A stretch of 35,443 nucleotides of DNA. Origin: CAYZSU01 sp964480565 (lineage in GTDB: Bacteria; UBA10199; 2-02-FULL-44-16; JAAZCA01). The stretch is from contig CAYZSU010000019.1 in NCBI GenBank assembly GCA_964480565.1, positions 1 through 35,443 of the forward strand. The letters are read 5' to 3'. Shown here piece by piece: positions 15,910-24,890 of the stretch (its first letter is position 1; each line of letters begins with the position of its first letter). The notes below the pieces were generated by a model that saw only the letters and a program-made list of their open reading frames with translations, did not search any database and had not been told where the DNA came from. Made by a program: the position numbers and the translations under genes.

Positions 15910-16245
15910 TTATTTAAATGCACCAATTGCTGAATCGGCATCCTGACACACCTCAAACAATCGATGCAATCGTGTAATCTCAAAAATTGTTTTCACATCA
16001 TCATTTAACGCAGCCACTTTAACATCACCTTGTTTTTGTCGCACACGTCGCAACAATGAAATTAACACACCCAATCCCATGGAATCGACAAAGTTAAGAT
16101 TTGTACAATCCACAACAAATTGACTATTTCCTTGTTCTACCAAGTCATATGTTATTTTTTTAAATGCAGTCACTGTATCCGCATCTAAACTACCCTTGCA
16201 TTGTAAAATCTGCACATCGCCCAGTTGCTTAACATCAATATTCAT
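15910..16245 (-). CDS. STAS-domain anti-sigma factor antagonist
   Basis: The 111-residue protein is a single STAS domain of the SpoIIAA/RsbV type. The conserved phosphorylation-site segment reads VDCTNLNFVDSMGLGVLISL, with the acceptor serine at position 55. In this family the dephosphorylated form binds the anti-sigma kinase and releases its target, while phosphorylation by that kinase ends the interaction. The kinase and phosphatase follow immediately. The gene lies 67 bases after the last NtrC-type regulator on the same strand, so the module may be transcribed with the regulators. Confidence 0.92.
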   Translation of the reverse strand: MNIDVKQLGDVQILQCKGSLDADTVTAFKKITYDLVEQGNSQFVVDCTNLNFVDSMGLGVLISLLRRVRQKQGDVKVAALNDDVKTIFEITRLHRLFEVCQDADSAIGAFK

Positions 16246-16312
16246 TTTTTCTCCTTACATCAAAAGATTATTTTTCATGCCATAGTCATTCGCATTGTAT
16301 TTTTAACAGATT

Positions 16313-17701
16313 TTATATGTCTTTTAAAGCAAACTGTTTAATTTTACGGTATAATGTTGCTTGGCCAATTTGTAATTTACGTGCAGTTTCACTGACATTA
16401 CCCAAACAACGCTTTAGTGCAGATTCAATCGCATATTTTTCAACCAACTCCAGTGGAATAATGCGACCACCATCCAACGGTGCCATTGACGCTTCTACAT
16501 AATCAGACTCTGCTATTTCTGACTGAGGTGCATTTTTAATCTGCTCAGGAAGATGATCCACCTTAACGCGACTATCATTATTTAACACAACAACGCGCTC
16601 AATGATATTCTCCAACTCCCTAACATTACCAGGCCATTCGTATCGAATTAAATATTCCAGCGCATCTGCAGAGAAATCCAAAAATATCTTATTATTTTTT
16701 GCCGTATATTTATCTAAAAAATGCTTCGCTAATAAAGGAATATCTTCCTTTCTATCTCGAAGTGGTGGTACATGAATAGGCACAACATTCAATCGATAAT
16801 ATAAATCTTCTCTAAAATTTCCGTTCTTCACTTCATCTTCAATCGCGCGGTTAGTGGCTGCCACAATGCGCACATCCACTGATATAGATTCATTTCCACC
16901 TATGCGCATAAATGAACGTTCCTGAAGAAAACGAAGAAGCTTCACTTGCAATAGTGGATCCATTTCACTGATTTCATCTAAAAATAATGTTCCACCCTCC
17001 GCTCGTTCACAACTTCCAATATAGCGTTTATCGGCCCCTGTATATGCGCCGCGTTCATGCCCAAATAGCTCATTTTCCAATAACTCCCTAGGAATTGCAC
17101 CACAGTTAATATCCAAAAATATATTTTTTTTCCGCAAACTAAAATCATGAATAGCTTGCGCAACCAATTCTTTACCTGTGCCACTCTCACCAATGATCAG
17201 AACAGTTGCATTGCTCTTACCAACCATTCGAATCATATTAAATATTTCTAACATCTGTGGGCTTTGCCCAATAATACTTCCCAATGCTGTTTGCGTATTT
17301 ACCTGATTTTCCAACAAATATACCCGCTTAATCAATGTATATAAACGAATGGCATTATTGATTACATTATGAATTTTTTCCATTTCGACTGGCATCATTA
17401 AATAATCAAATGCTCCTGCCTTCATCGCAGCTACTGCATTTTCAGCAGACTTTGAGCGCGTTAACACCAGTACCGGTAAATTATCATCCATTCCTTTCAA
17501 ACCATCAATTAATTCAATTGTGCCTTGTGTATCTGGATTCTCAATTAATAAAACAACGCAATCAACACCCACTGTTTGTGACTTCCAACTTGGATTTCTT
17601 GTTGCTAAAAATTCAATATCCCAATCATCTGTATTGAACAATTTTCTAAGTGGTGCAGTTAATTGCCTTGCATCATGAAGCACTAACACTTTATTTTGCA
17701 T
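16313..17701 (-). CDS. NtrC-type sigma-54 activator with degenerate receiver (regulator 1)
   Basis: The 462-residue protein has an N-terminal receiver-like domain (about 1-120), a AAA+ domain (about 145-380) and a Fis-type helix-turn-helix (GNVSETARKLQIGQATLYRKIK). The AAA+ part is complete: Walker A GESGTGKE (171-178), a GAYTGA sigma-54 contact loop (218-223) and LFLDEISEM. The receiver is not standard. Where the phospho-acceptor aspartate should be, it reads LLIENP (I53, E54). The lysine of the usual LTKP motif is replaced (LMMP, M103). The family activates RNA polymerase with sigma-54; here phosphorylation by a standard kinase seems impossible. It is the third of three paralogues in a row and is followed by the STAS gene. 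Confidence 0.9.
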   Translation of the reverse strand: MQNKVLVLHDARQLTAPLRKLFNTDDWDIEFLATRNPSWKSQTVGVDCVVLLIENPDTQGTIELIDGLKGMDDNLPVLVLTRSKSAENAVAAMKAGAFDYLMMPVEMEKIHNVINNAIRLYTLIKRVYLLENQVNTQTALGSIIGQSPQMLEIFNMIRMVGKSNATVLIIGESGTGKELVAQAIHDFSLRKKNIFLDINCGAIPRELLENELFGHERGAYTGADKRYIGSCERAEGGTLFLDEISEMDPLLQVKLLRFLQERSFMRIGGNESISVDVRIVAATNRAIEDEVKNGNFREDLYYRLNVVPIHVPPLRDRKEDIPLLAKHFLDKYTAKNNKIFLDFSADALEYLIRYEWPGNVRELENIIERVVVLNNDSRVKVDHLPEQIKNAPQSEIAESDYVEASMAPLDGGRIIPLELVEKYAIESALKRCLGNVSETARKLQIGQATLYRKIKQFALKDI

Positions 17702-17720
17702 AATATCCCCTATCTATCTT

Positions 17721-17746
17721 AGAAGTTACCCTAAGAAATATCTTCT
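17721..17746 (-). repeat. Short hairpin repeat between regulators 2 and 1
   Basis: AGAAG at 17721-17725 and CTTCT at 17742-17746 make a 5-bp stem with nearly the same loop text as 14192-14216 (about 26 versus 25 bases). The stem difference is matched on both arms. It lies between two co-directional genes close to a partial dispersed repeat. Confidence 0.45.
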
Positions 17747-17752
17747 GTATTA

Positions 17753-17800
17753 TGGCATTGTTAAAAAACGCCTATCTTCGCAGGTTGGCCAATAAATTCA
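17753..17800 (-). repeat. 3'-end fragment (F) of the dispersed structured repeat
   Basis: Read on the minus strand, GAATTTATTGGCCAACC, GCGAAGATAGGCG and a T-rich end match the right third of the copy at 34782-34934. It begins just after the stop codon of regulator 2. The left two thirds of the element are absent. Confidence 0.5.
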
Positions 17801-17802
17801 CA

Positions 17803-19221
17803 TCATTTCTTTATCCCTTTAAAATCCTCCGCATCTATATCATATCGATTCATTAATTTTTTAAAATTGGATCGATCCATATTAGCATGCAATGATGCAG
17901 CACTGATATTACCTTTGACGTCCTGTAACATGCTAATAATATATGCACGGTTAAATGTGGTTAATGCACGCTGTTTTGCATCTTTATATGTATATTTTGC
18001 AATATTTTCGCTAACTGACGATTTATCCAAATAATACACTTTATCCAAGATAGTTTGTGGCAAGTTTTGTATTGTAATATTTTCACTTTGCGCCATCACA
18101 ACAGCACGTTCAATTGTATTCTCTAATTCGCGCACATTTCCAGGCCATGAATAACTCTGTAGAGCTTGCAATGCATCCGGAGATATTCGAAAAACAGGTT
18201 TATTCATTTGATGCTTATACTTTCTCAAGAAATGATATGCCAATAGCGGAATATCTTCCACACGCGATCTGAGCGCAGGCATATCAATATCCACAATATT
18301 AATACGATAGAACAAGTCTTCTCTAAATTGTTTTTTTTCAACCAATTGAATCAATTGCCGATTACTTGCTGCAATGATACGTACATCTAATTGGCGTGCA
18401 TGAATGCTATGTTCTGGTCTTATCTCACCGTTTTGGAGTAATCGCAGTACTTTTGCCTGAATAGTATCAGGCAATGATGCAATATCATCGAGAAAAATAC
18501 TGCCTTTATTTGCGTTCTCAAAAAAACCCGATTTCCTCTCAAGTATGTCGGAATTAGCTTCTTTTTTATATCCAAATAATTCCCCATCCAAGAACTCCTT
18601 TGGAATCGCACTGCAATTTACAGTAATAAAGGGACAATCTTTTCGCGGCGATAAATTATGAATAGCTCTCGCAATCAACTCCTTACCTGTCCCATTCTCG
18701 CCTGTAATAAGCACTGGCGAATTTGTAGCTGCAATATTATCTACAATTCGAAACACATCCTGCATTTGTTTATTTTTTCCAATCAAGTTTTCAAAGCATC
18801 GCTTATCCGTGCCTGTTTTTTCTAAAACGCGCAGTTTCTCTGCCATTTGATAATGTTTAACTGCATTTTCCACAACGTGATCAACATGCATTTGGTCAAG
18901 AAAAGGTATTGTAATATAATCATATGCACCTGTTTTTATCGCAGACACCGCCATTTGAATTGAATTGATTGCCGCAACAATAACAATTTCAGTATGGATT
19001 TTTTTCTGTTTTACCTGTTCTAAAAACTCAATACCACTTAATCCCGGAAGCATGACATCTACAATCGCTACTTCAAATATCTCCGCATTGAGTAAGCGCA
19101 TTGCTTGCTCGCCACTTTCAGCAATACAATAGGTCCAACCCATTCGTTTACACATATCAGTTAAGCAATTGATAGTGTTTGAGTTATTATTTACAATAAG
19201 TAAATTTTTTGATTCATACAT
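17803..19221 (-). CDS. NtrC-family AAA+ regulator lacking GAFTGA and receiver pocket residues (regulator 2)
   Basis: At 472 residues it has the same architecture as its neighbours: receiver-like domain, AAA+ domain, and a C-terminal Fis-type helix-turn-helix (GNISAASLHANMDRSNFKKLM). Walker A GENGTGKE is intact and the arginine-finger segment FREDLFYRINIV is present. The sigma-54 contact loop, expected after LFGYKK, reads EANSDI (221-226) instead of GAFTGA. Walker B is LDDI rather than LDEI. In the receiver, D55 is present, but the acidic pocket reads NNN (11-13), the conserved threonine is alanine, and the LTKP lysine is isoleucine (I105). Such proteins cannot contact sigma-54 in the standard way. 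It may modulate its paralogues or act at sigma-70 promoters; this is inference. Confidence 0.88.
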   Translation of the reverse strand: MYESKNLLIVNNNSNTINCLTDMCKRMGWTYCIAESGEQAMRLLNAEIFEVAIVDVMLPGLSGIEFLEQVKQKKIHTEIVIVAAINSIQMAVSAIKTGAYDYITIPFLDQMHVDHVVENAVKHYQMAEKLRVLEKTGTDKRCFENLIGKNKQMQDVFRIVDNIAATNSPVLITGENGTGKELIARAIHNLSPRKDCPFITVNCSAIPKEFLDGELFGYKKEANSDILERKSGFFENANKGSIFLDDIASLPDTIQAKVLRLLQNGEIRPEHSIHARQLDVRIIAASNRQLIQLVEKKQFREDLFYRINIVDIDMPALRSRVEDIPLLAYHFLRKYKHQMNKPVFRISPDALQALQSYSWPGNVRELENTIERAVVMAQSENITIQNLPQTILDKVYYLDKSSVSENIAKYTYKDAKQRALTTFNRAYIISMLQDVKGNISAASLHANMDRSNFKKLMNRYDIDAEDFKGIKK

Positions 19222-19260
19222 AACTTATTTTACCTTCAGAAACTGTTCAGACAAGTGCAT

Positions 19261-20658
19261 CTACAATACAATTTCCATCTTCTTTTTTTTAATTTTTTCC
19301 ACCAAAGTGGTTCGATTTAATTTTAACAGATTCGCCGCTTGGTTTTTATTTCCTTTTGTTTGCTTTAAGGCTTCGACAATTAAGTTACGCTCAAATTCAT
19401 CCACGGCATCTTTAAAGGATAGACCCTTGTCAGGAATAGAAGGATAATCGTGACTATTTATTTTTTTATGATTTGATGGCAGCGTTGCCTGCTCAATCAA
19501 ATGCACCGGCAAGTCTGCCTTGCAAATACTCCCACCTGATTTTAAAATTAAAATACGCTCCACTGTATTTTCTAATTCCCTTACATTTCCAGGCCATGGA
19601 TAATGAGATAATAATTCCAATGCATTTGATTCAATATCATCAATATTTCGACCTGTTAATTGCGCATTTTTATCCATAAAGTAACGCAGCAACAATGGAA
19701 TATCACTCTTTCGTTTGCGCAAAGGCGGCACTTGAATGGGTATCACATTTAATCGATAATACAAATCTTCGCGAAACAGACCATTTTTTACATCTGATTC
19801 TAAATTACGATTAGTTGCAGCAATGATGCGAACATCCACTTGATGAGTATTGCTGGAACCAATGGGATCAAAGCGCTGTTCCTGAATCACACGCAGCACT
19901 TTTACCTGCAATTTTGAACTCATATCACCTATTTCATCCAAAAATATTGTGCCTTTATCAGCGGCATCAAACTTCCCCATTCGCGTTGATACTGCACCAG
20001 TAAATGATCCTTTCACATGACCAAATAATTCACTTTCTAAAAGATCTTCTGGAATGGCCGCACAGTTCACCGTAATTAATGGTTTCTCGCATCGAGGGCC
20101 ACTATAATGAATTGCTTTAGCAACAAGCTCTTTTCCAGTACCACTTTCCCCGGTAATCAATACGGTTGAATCACTTTCAGATACTCGTTCAATAAGATCA
20201 AACACTTTGGCGATTTCATCACTTGAACCAATAAAGTTTTTATATTGATATTTTTCATGCACTTGTTTTTTTAATAAACGATTTTCTTCTTTCAATTGTG
20301 AATGTTCTAAAGCCGTGGCAATTAGTGATGCAATATCATCGAGTTCAAATGGTTTTGTTAAATAATGGTACGCACCCGCTTTCATTGCTTCTACCGCAGA
20401 TGTGATTGTACCAAACCCTGTTAATACAATAGGTACAATATCTGGCTGCATGCGCTTCATTTGACGAATTAATTCCACTCCATCAATTTTTGGCATCACC
20501 AAATCAACCAAGGCCAGGTTAATCGCTTCTTTTTCTAAAATGGCTAATGCACTTTCACCATCAACTGCAGTAAATACATCATAATCCATACCTACAAGAA
20601 AGCGCTCTAAGGCTTTACGAATAGCCACTTCATCATCCACAATTAATATACGTGCCAT
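19261..20658 (-). CDS. NtrC-type sigma-54-dependent response regulator, intact (regulator 3)
   Basis: The 465-residue protein has a full receiver: acidic pocket IVDDE (8-10), phospho-acceptor D52 in LALVDLVMP, T80, and K102 in LTKPF. Its AAA+ domain has Walker A GESGTGKE, the sigma-54 contact loop GSFTGA (217-222) and LFLDEIGDM. The C-terminal helix-turn-helix is GNKNQAANLLKLNRTTLVEKIK. It should activate sigma-54 promoters after phosphorylation. The histidine kinase gene directly upstream shares one base with it, making that kinase the likely partner. Regulators 2 and 1 follow downstream and look like duplicates that have lost parts of this machinery. The target genes cannot be told from here. 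Confidence 0.94.
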   Translation of the reverse strand: MARILIVDDEVAIRKALERFLVGMDYDVFTAVDGESALAILEKEAINLALVDLVMPKIDGVELIRQMKRMQPDIVPIVLTGFGTITSAVEAMKAGAYHYLTKPFELDDIASLIATALEHSQLKEENRLLKKQVHEKYQYKNFIGSSDEIAKVFDLIERVSESDSTVLITGESGTGKELVAKAIHYSGPRCEKPLITVNCAAIPEDLLESELFGHVKGSFTGAVSTRMGKFDAADKGTIFLDEIGDMSSKLQVKVLRVIQEQRFDPIGSSNTHQVDVRIIAATNRNLESDVKNGLFREDLYYRLNVIPIQVPPLRKRKSDIPLLLRYFMDKNAQLTGRNIDDIESNALELLSHYPWPGNVRELENTVERILILKSGGSICKADLPVHLIEQATLPSNHKKINSHDYPSIPDKGLSFKDAVDEFERNLIVEALKQTKGNKNQAANLLKLNRTTLVEKIKKKKMEIVL

Positions 20659-21797
20659 TAGTTTTCTCCACAGGTTCCAACAGGCAAAGACACTGTAAAC
20701 ACAGCACCCTCCCCTGCCATTGAATCAACACTTATCTCTCCATCATGTTCTTTCACAATACGATAGCTAATTGACAGCCCTAAACCAGTACCTTTACCAG
20801 GATCTTTGGTTGTAAAAAAAGGATCAAAAATATTTTTTTGTGCAGCAACAGGAATTCCATCACCCTGATCCGAAACCTCTATATAAATACAATCCGTTGT
20901 CTTACTATAGCCTGTTTTTATACTGAGGATTCCACCTTCCGGCATTGCATGACATGCATTGGTCATTAGATTCAACAATACTTGTTGAATTTGATTTGGC
21001 AATCCACGAACAGTTGGCAAGTCATTTGAAAGCTCTAATGATTCGGTAATATTACCAACAGCCATTTCACGACGAATCAATGGTAAGACCTTAAGCAAAG
21101 CATCATTAATATTAAACAAACAGGTTTCAGAATTACCTGACATTCGAGAAAAATCCAACAAATCAGATACGATTTTTTTACAACGATCCGCTGCATCAGC
21201 CACTTCACTTAAATCATCTAATAATCTGTCATTATTATCCAATGTTGCAATATCGCGCTGCAGAAGTTGCGTAAATGCAATAATACCACCCAAAGGATTA
21301 TTAATTTCATGCGCAACACCACCTGCCAAGATACCAATGGCCGCCATTTTTTCCTGCTGTATAATTTCACGCTGTAATTTCTTTTCTTGAGTAATATCCC
21401 GATAATACACAATGGCCCAATCTTCGGACTGATCGCAGCTAGGATACACGGACACTTCAAATTCACATGAATTAATCGGATCATTAATACTATGACAAAT
21501 TTGGCATTTCTTACTAAAACACGTTTTTACTGGGCAACCCGTACATGGTGAACGTCGCTTTGCAAAAATTGCATAACATTTCTGGCCAATAACATCCCGA
21601 ATATCTGCCTGACAATGCTTTGCCAATGATTTATTGGCTCGTAAAATCGTATAATCCGATGAAATGATATGCAATGGTGATGTAATGGCATCAAAGGTTG
21701 ATTCCCACATGGACTTTCCCGCAGAAAGAACATCCACAAGCGATTGCAATTCATTGCATTTGGCTTCTAAATTGTGCGGTCCATCTGTCATCTTCAC
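20658..21797 (-). CDS. Soluble PAS histidine kinase with a cysteine cluster
   Basis: The 379-residue kinase has no membrane segment and should sense a cytoplasmic signal. A PAS domain (about 30-140) contains six close cysteines: C74, C85, C88, C93, C98 and C101, in the stretch from GQKCYAIF to CQIC. The dimerisation domain carries the phospho-acceptor H163 in GGVAHEINNPLGG. The ATPase domain has LNLMTNACHAM, DQGDGIP, FFTTKDPGKGTGLGLS, all intact. A one-base overlap with regulator 3 gene marks the pair. Upstream, 244 bases separate it from the divergent VWA lipoprotein gene; I see no clear sigma-54 site there. Related PAS cysteine clusters occur in other kinases; a metal or redox role is possible but unproven. 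Confidence 0.92.
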   Translation of the reverse strand: MKMTDGPHNLEAKCNELQSLVDVLSAGKSMWESTFDAITSPLHIISSDYTILRANKSLAKHCQADIRDVIGQKCYAIFAKRRSPCTGCPVKTCFSKKCQICHSINDPINSCEFEVSVYPSCDQSEDWAIVYYRDITQEKKLQREIIQQEKMAAIGILAGGVAHEINNPLGGIIAFTQLLQRDIATLDNNDRLLDDLSEVADAADRCKKIVSDLLDFSRMSGNSETCLFNINDALLKVLPLIRREMAVGNITESLELSNDLPTVRGLPNQIQQVLLNLMTNACHAMPEGGILSIKTGYSKTTDCIYIEVSDQGDGIPVAAQKNIFDPFFTTKDPGKGTGLGLSISYRIVKEHDGEISVDSMAGEGAVFTVSLPVGTCGEN

Positions 21798-22041
21798 CTC
21801 TAATTATATTGATTTAATAAGATATCAACAATCGACTTAAGCGAGAGCCTCTCAATTTGATAAATACACAAATTGGAATGAATTGGAAAGATATTTTATC
21901 ACACCAAAAATAACACATAATTATCATATAGTTACATATAAAAAAATACATTCAAAAACACATCCCTGTCAAACAATTGTCGACATACAGACGGATAATG
22001 AATAAACAGGTATATTCATACCCATAGTTGATATCTAAGCA

Positions 22042-24816
22042 ATGAAAGTGAAATTATTAAAAAACAACTACAAAAATGAGAGATGTCTATTTTCAAAAAT
22101 AGGCACTTATGCTATTCATCATTATATGATATCATTATGTTTAAAAAAAATAGCGTCTATTCTTAATACCGTCCATAATCAGTGCAACACTCTCACTAGG
22201 GCGTCATCCCTATTTTTGTGTACCTGCCTATGCTTTGGTATTATGAGTGCATGCAGCGATAATGAACCTACAAAGGATAAAGAAGTATTAACTGATTCAA
22301 TACCTGCTGCACGTATTGAACAAAAGAAAAAAACACCCTCCTTACAGATATCAAAAAAAAGTGCATCCACACCCATTGAGAAAATTGACGATACTATTTT
22401 AAATAAAGATCCAGCAACAAAATCAGATGACAAGCTATCATCTATTTCTATTGAGCCTGTTAAAGTAGAGAGCACAAAAGAAAAAGAATCAAACACAGAG
22501 AAAAAAGTTACTATAGCACCTTCAGTCGATAGCTTAAACGCAACAAAGGAATCACAGAAAAAGGATATGTCTGCAATTGCTGCTCCTGATATTAATATAA
22601 CATCATCCGATAATACCACTCAAAAAAAACTATCTTATCAACCTCAAATTATCGACGCGACAACCAATATTAATATCATCCTAGATGCATCGGGCTCTAT
22701 GGCGGCACCATTTAATAATACATCCGCATCAAAGTTCGATATTGTAAGATCCGCTTTATTGGATAATATTTATGATGTTATCCAACGAAACAAAGAATTC
22801 CCAAGAAACATTGGTATACGTGCATTTGGATCTGAAAAAAAGACACAATTTAATGATTGTAATGATGCCACGCAACTTATCCCAATCAGCGATCCCATAC
22901 TAGGAAATATTAAAGAAACACTTGAAAAGATTCAGCCACAAGGCATGAGCCCCATTGGACATGCACTGCAAAGTGCGATATCGGACTTTCCCAAAGAATC
23001 AGATGCTGAACAGCTAATCGTACTTATTGCAGATGGATCTGATAGTTGCCAAAAAAATACATGTGAACTTGTGGAACAACTCAAGCATATTCACAAAAAA
23101 TTGATGATCAATGTCGTTGCTTTTGATGTAACACCATTAGAACGTGACACATTGGAATGTATTGCAAATAAAGGCGATGGGCGCTTTTTCATGGCACGAG
23201 ATGAAATGGAGCTTCGCAGTGCACTCACTGATGCCATTAATGCAAGTACACCCTATAATTTAAAATTAAATGTCTCTGCAGGTAAACACCCACTTCCATT
23301 TAAGGCGACAATTTTCCCATCGGATAAGCAGCGCGTGCTTCATGTTGAATCAGGCATTGGCACAAAGATGTTTACATTAGCCCCTGGAAGCTATGATATT
23401 GTCGTTCAATATGCCGACTCTCCTGAATTAAAACAACCCAGCCATATACTCAAAGGGGTGGATATATTAGAAAAATCCCCTATTGAATTAAATATACCAT
23501 TTGAACTTGGGCAACTCACATTGTCTGCTATAGATAGTAGCAACCAGGTCGTACCCGCACTATTCAAGCTAACGCCAATAGGTAATACCACTCCCAGTGC
23601 ACGAATTGAAACAACCAACAATGCAAAGACTGTGTTTATTACACCACAACATTATAAAATCCATGCATCTTTGGCGCAAGGAGATGATAGTGATTTTATT
23701 ATTCGAAAAAATAATATTGCAGTCACAATCAATTCATTAAAGGAAGAAGTCTTTCGTTTTCAAAAAGGAACCGTTCGCCTCAATGCACTCACATCACAAA
23801 AAAAGTCGATTAATACCATTATACAGGTATATAAAGCAGATATTCCCAACCGACCTATCTTAAATGCCGCATTTGGATTAGATGGTGGAACATTTGAACT
23901 AGCTCCCAATCATTATACATTAATTGCCGCAGGGATTTTAGAGGACTTAAATATACAGCCAATTACTCGGTATAAAAACTTAGTCATTGAACCAGGAAAA
24001 ACAACTGACATTGAGCTCAAATTTGAAATGGGGCAACTGCAGCTTCATGCAGTAAATAGTAAAAAAAGACCTATTCCTTCTGAATTTATAATCAAAGATA
24101 GCAATGAACACATTACCATTCAAGTGGTAAAATCATTGGATAAAAAACCGCTAATGCTCTCATTACCCCCAGGAAGTTATGATATTACAGCAAAAAGCCT
24201 TAAATCCCCATTAGAACCACGCCCTACAGTCCAAGTTGAAAACATTGTTATTAATACAGATAAGACAACTAAAAAACAAATCACCTTTATTTTAGGCACC
24301 TTACGCTTGCGCGGTCGCAATAGTCGTGAGCAGCATATTGAAACTAAGTTTAAAGTATTTAAATCAGAAACAGGTGAATTGATTTCAGAATCTCCTATAT
24401 CTGATCAATGGGTGGTTTTTGATTTAGAAAAGGGACTCTACGACATATTAGCGGTTGATACTAAATCAAAAACAAAAACAAAATCAAAATCATCCGTATG
24501 GCTACGGGAATTAACGATTCGAGATGGAAAAACCATTAGCCATGAAGCAATATTTACGGCTGGTAAATTAAAAATTATTGGCAGAGGACCTAATAATCGT
24601 ATTATAAAATGTCATTTTAAAATATTTCAATATGGATTTGATCGTGAATTAATCAGCGGCGAAACCGGCAATGATTGGGAAATTTTTGAAATTGATCCTG
24701 GAAAATATTATTTAGAGGCAAGCTTTAAGGATGAAGAATTAAGCGTTGTGTTAAAAAAATGGATTAATATCAAAATCGAGAAAAATCAAATCGTCGAACA
24801 GGAACTTCGATTTTAG
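22042..24816 (+). CDS. VWA-domain lipoprotein with tandem C-terminal beta repeats
   Basis: I do not recognise a named family. Of up to 924 residues, a hydrophobic stretch (about 55-70) ends at MSAC, a weak lipobox with C71 as the likely lipidated cysteine. A start at M29 (22126) would give a more normal signal peptide; neither start has a clear ribosome binding site. A low-complexity K/S/T-rich linker (72-200) leads to a VWA domain (about 208-395) with the MIDAS motif DASGSM (215-220), GMSPIGHAL and LIADGSDSC. Then come similar units of 86-89 residues starting near 405, 490, 576, 664, 752 and 841, each opening G-x-L-x-L and closing near a PGSYDI-like turn. It is divergent from the kinase-regulator run. 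Confidence 0.85.
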   Translation: MKVKLLKNNYKNERCLFSKIGTYAIHHYMISLCLKKIASILNTVHNQCNTLTRASSLFLCTCLCFGIMSACSDNEPTKDKEVLTDSIPAARIEQKKKTPSLQISKKSASTPIEKIDDTILNKDPATKSDDKLSSISIEPVKVESTKEKESNTEKKVTIAPSVDSLNATKESQKKDMSAIAAPDINITSSDNTTQKKLSYQPQIIDATTNINIILDASGSMAAPFNNTSASKFDIVRSALLDNIYDVIQRNKEFPRNIGIRAFGSEKKTQFNDCNDATQLIPISDPILGNIKETLEKIQPQGMSPIGHALQSAISDFPKESDAEQLIVLIADGSDSCQKNTCELVEQLKHIHKKLMINVVAFDVTPLERDTLECIANKGDGRFFMARDEMELRSALTDAINASTPYNLKLNVSAGKHPLPFKATIFPSDKQRVLHVESGIGTKMFTLAPGSYDIVVQYADSPELKQPSHILKGVDILEKSPIELNIPFELGQLTLSAIDSSNQVVPALFKLTPIGNTTPSARIETTNNAKTVFITPQHYKIHASLAQGDDSDFIIRKNNIAVTINSLKEEVFRFQKGTVRLNALTSQKKSINTIIQVYKADIPNRPILNAAFGLDGGTFELAPNHYTLIAAGILEDLNIQPITRYKNLVIEPGKTTDIELKFEMGQLQLHAVNSKKRPIPSEFIIKDSNEHITIQVVKSLDKKPLMLSLPPGSYDITAKSLKSPLEPRPTVQVENIVINTDKTTKKQITFILGTLRLRGRNSREQHIETKFKVFKSETGELISESPISDQWVVFDLEKGLYDILAVDTKSKTKTKSKSSVWLRELTIRDGKTISHEAIFTAGKLKIIGRGPNNRIIKCHFKIFQYGFDRELISGETGNDWEIFEIDPGKYYLEASFKDEELSVVLKKWINIKIEKNQIVEQELRF

Positions 24817-24890
24817 TACAATTCTTAGACTTACTAAATACCCTCACAAGAGATATTTTTTCAAAGGTCCATCCAAGAAACTGTCAAATA

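Noticed and set aside
22179..22619. Minus-strand open frame of 146 codons
   Set aside because: It is antisense to the K/S/T-rich linker of the VWA lipoprotein and mirrors its codon bias; no protein features of its own.
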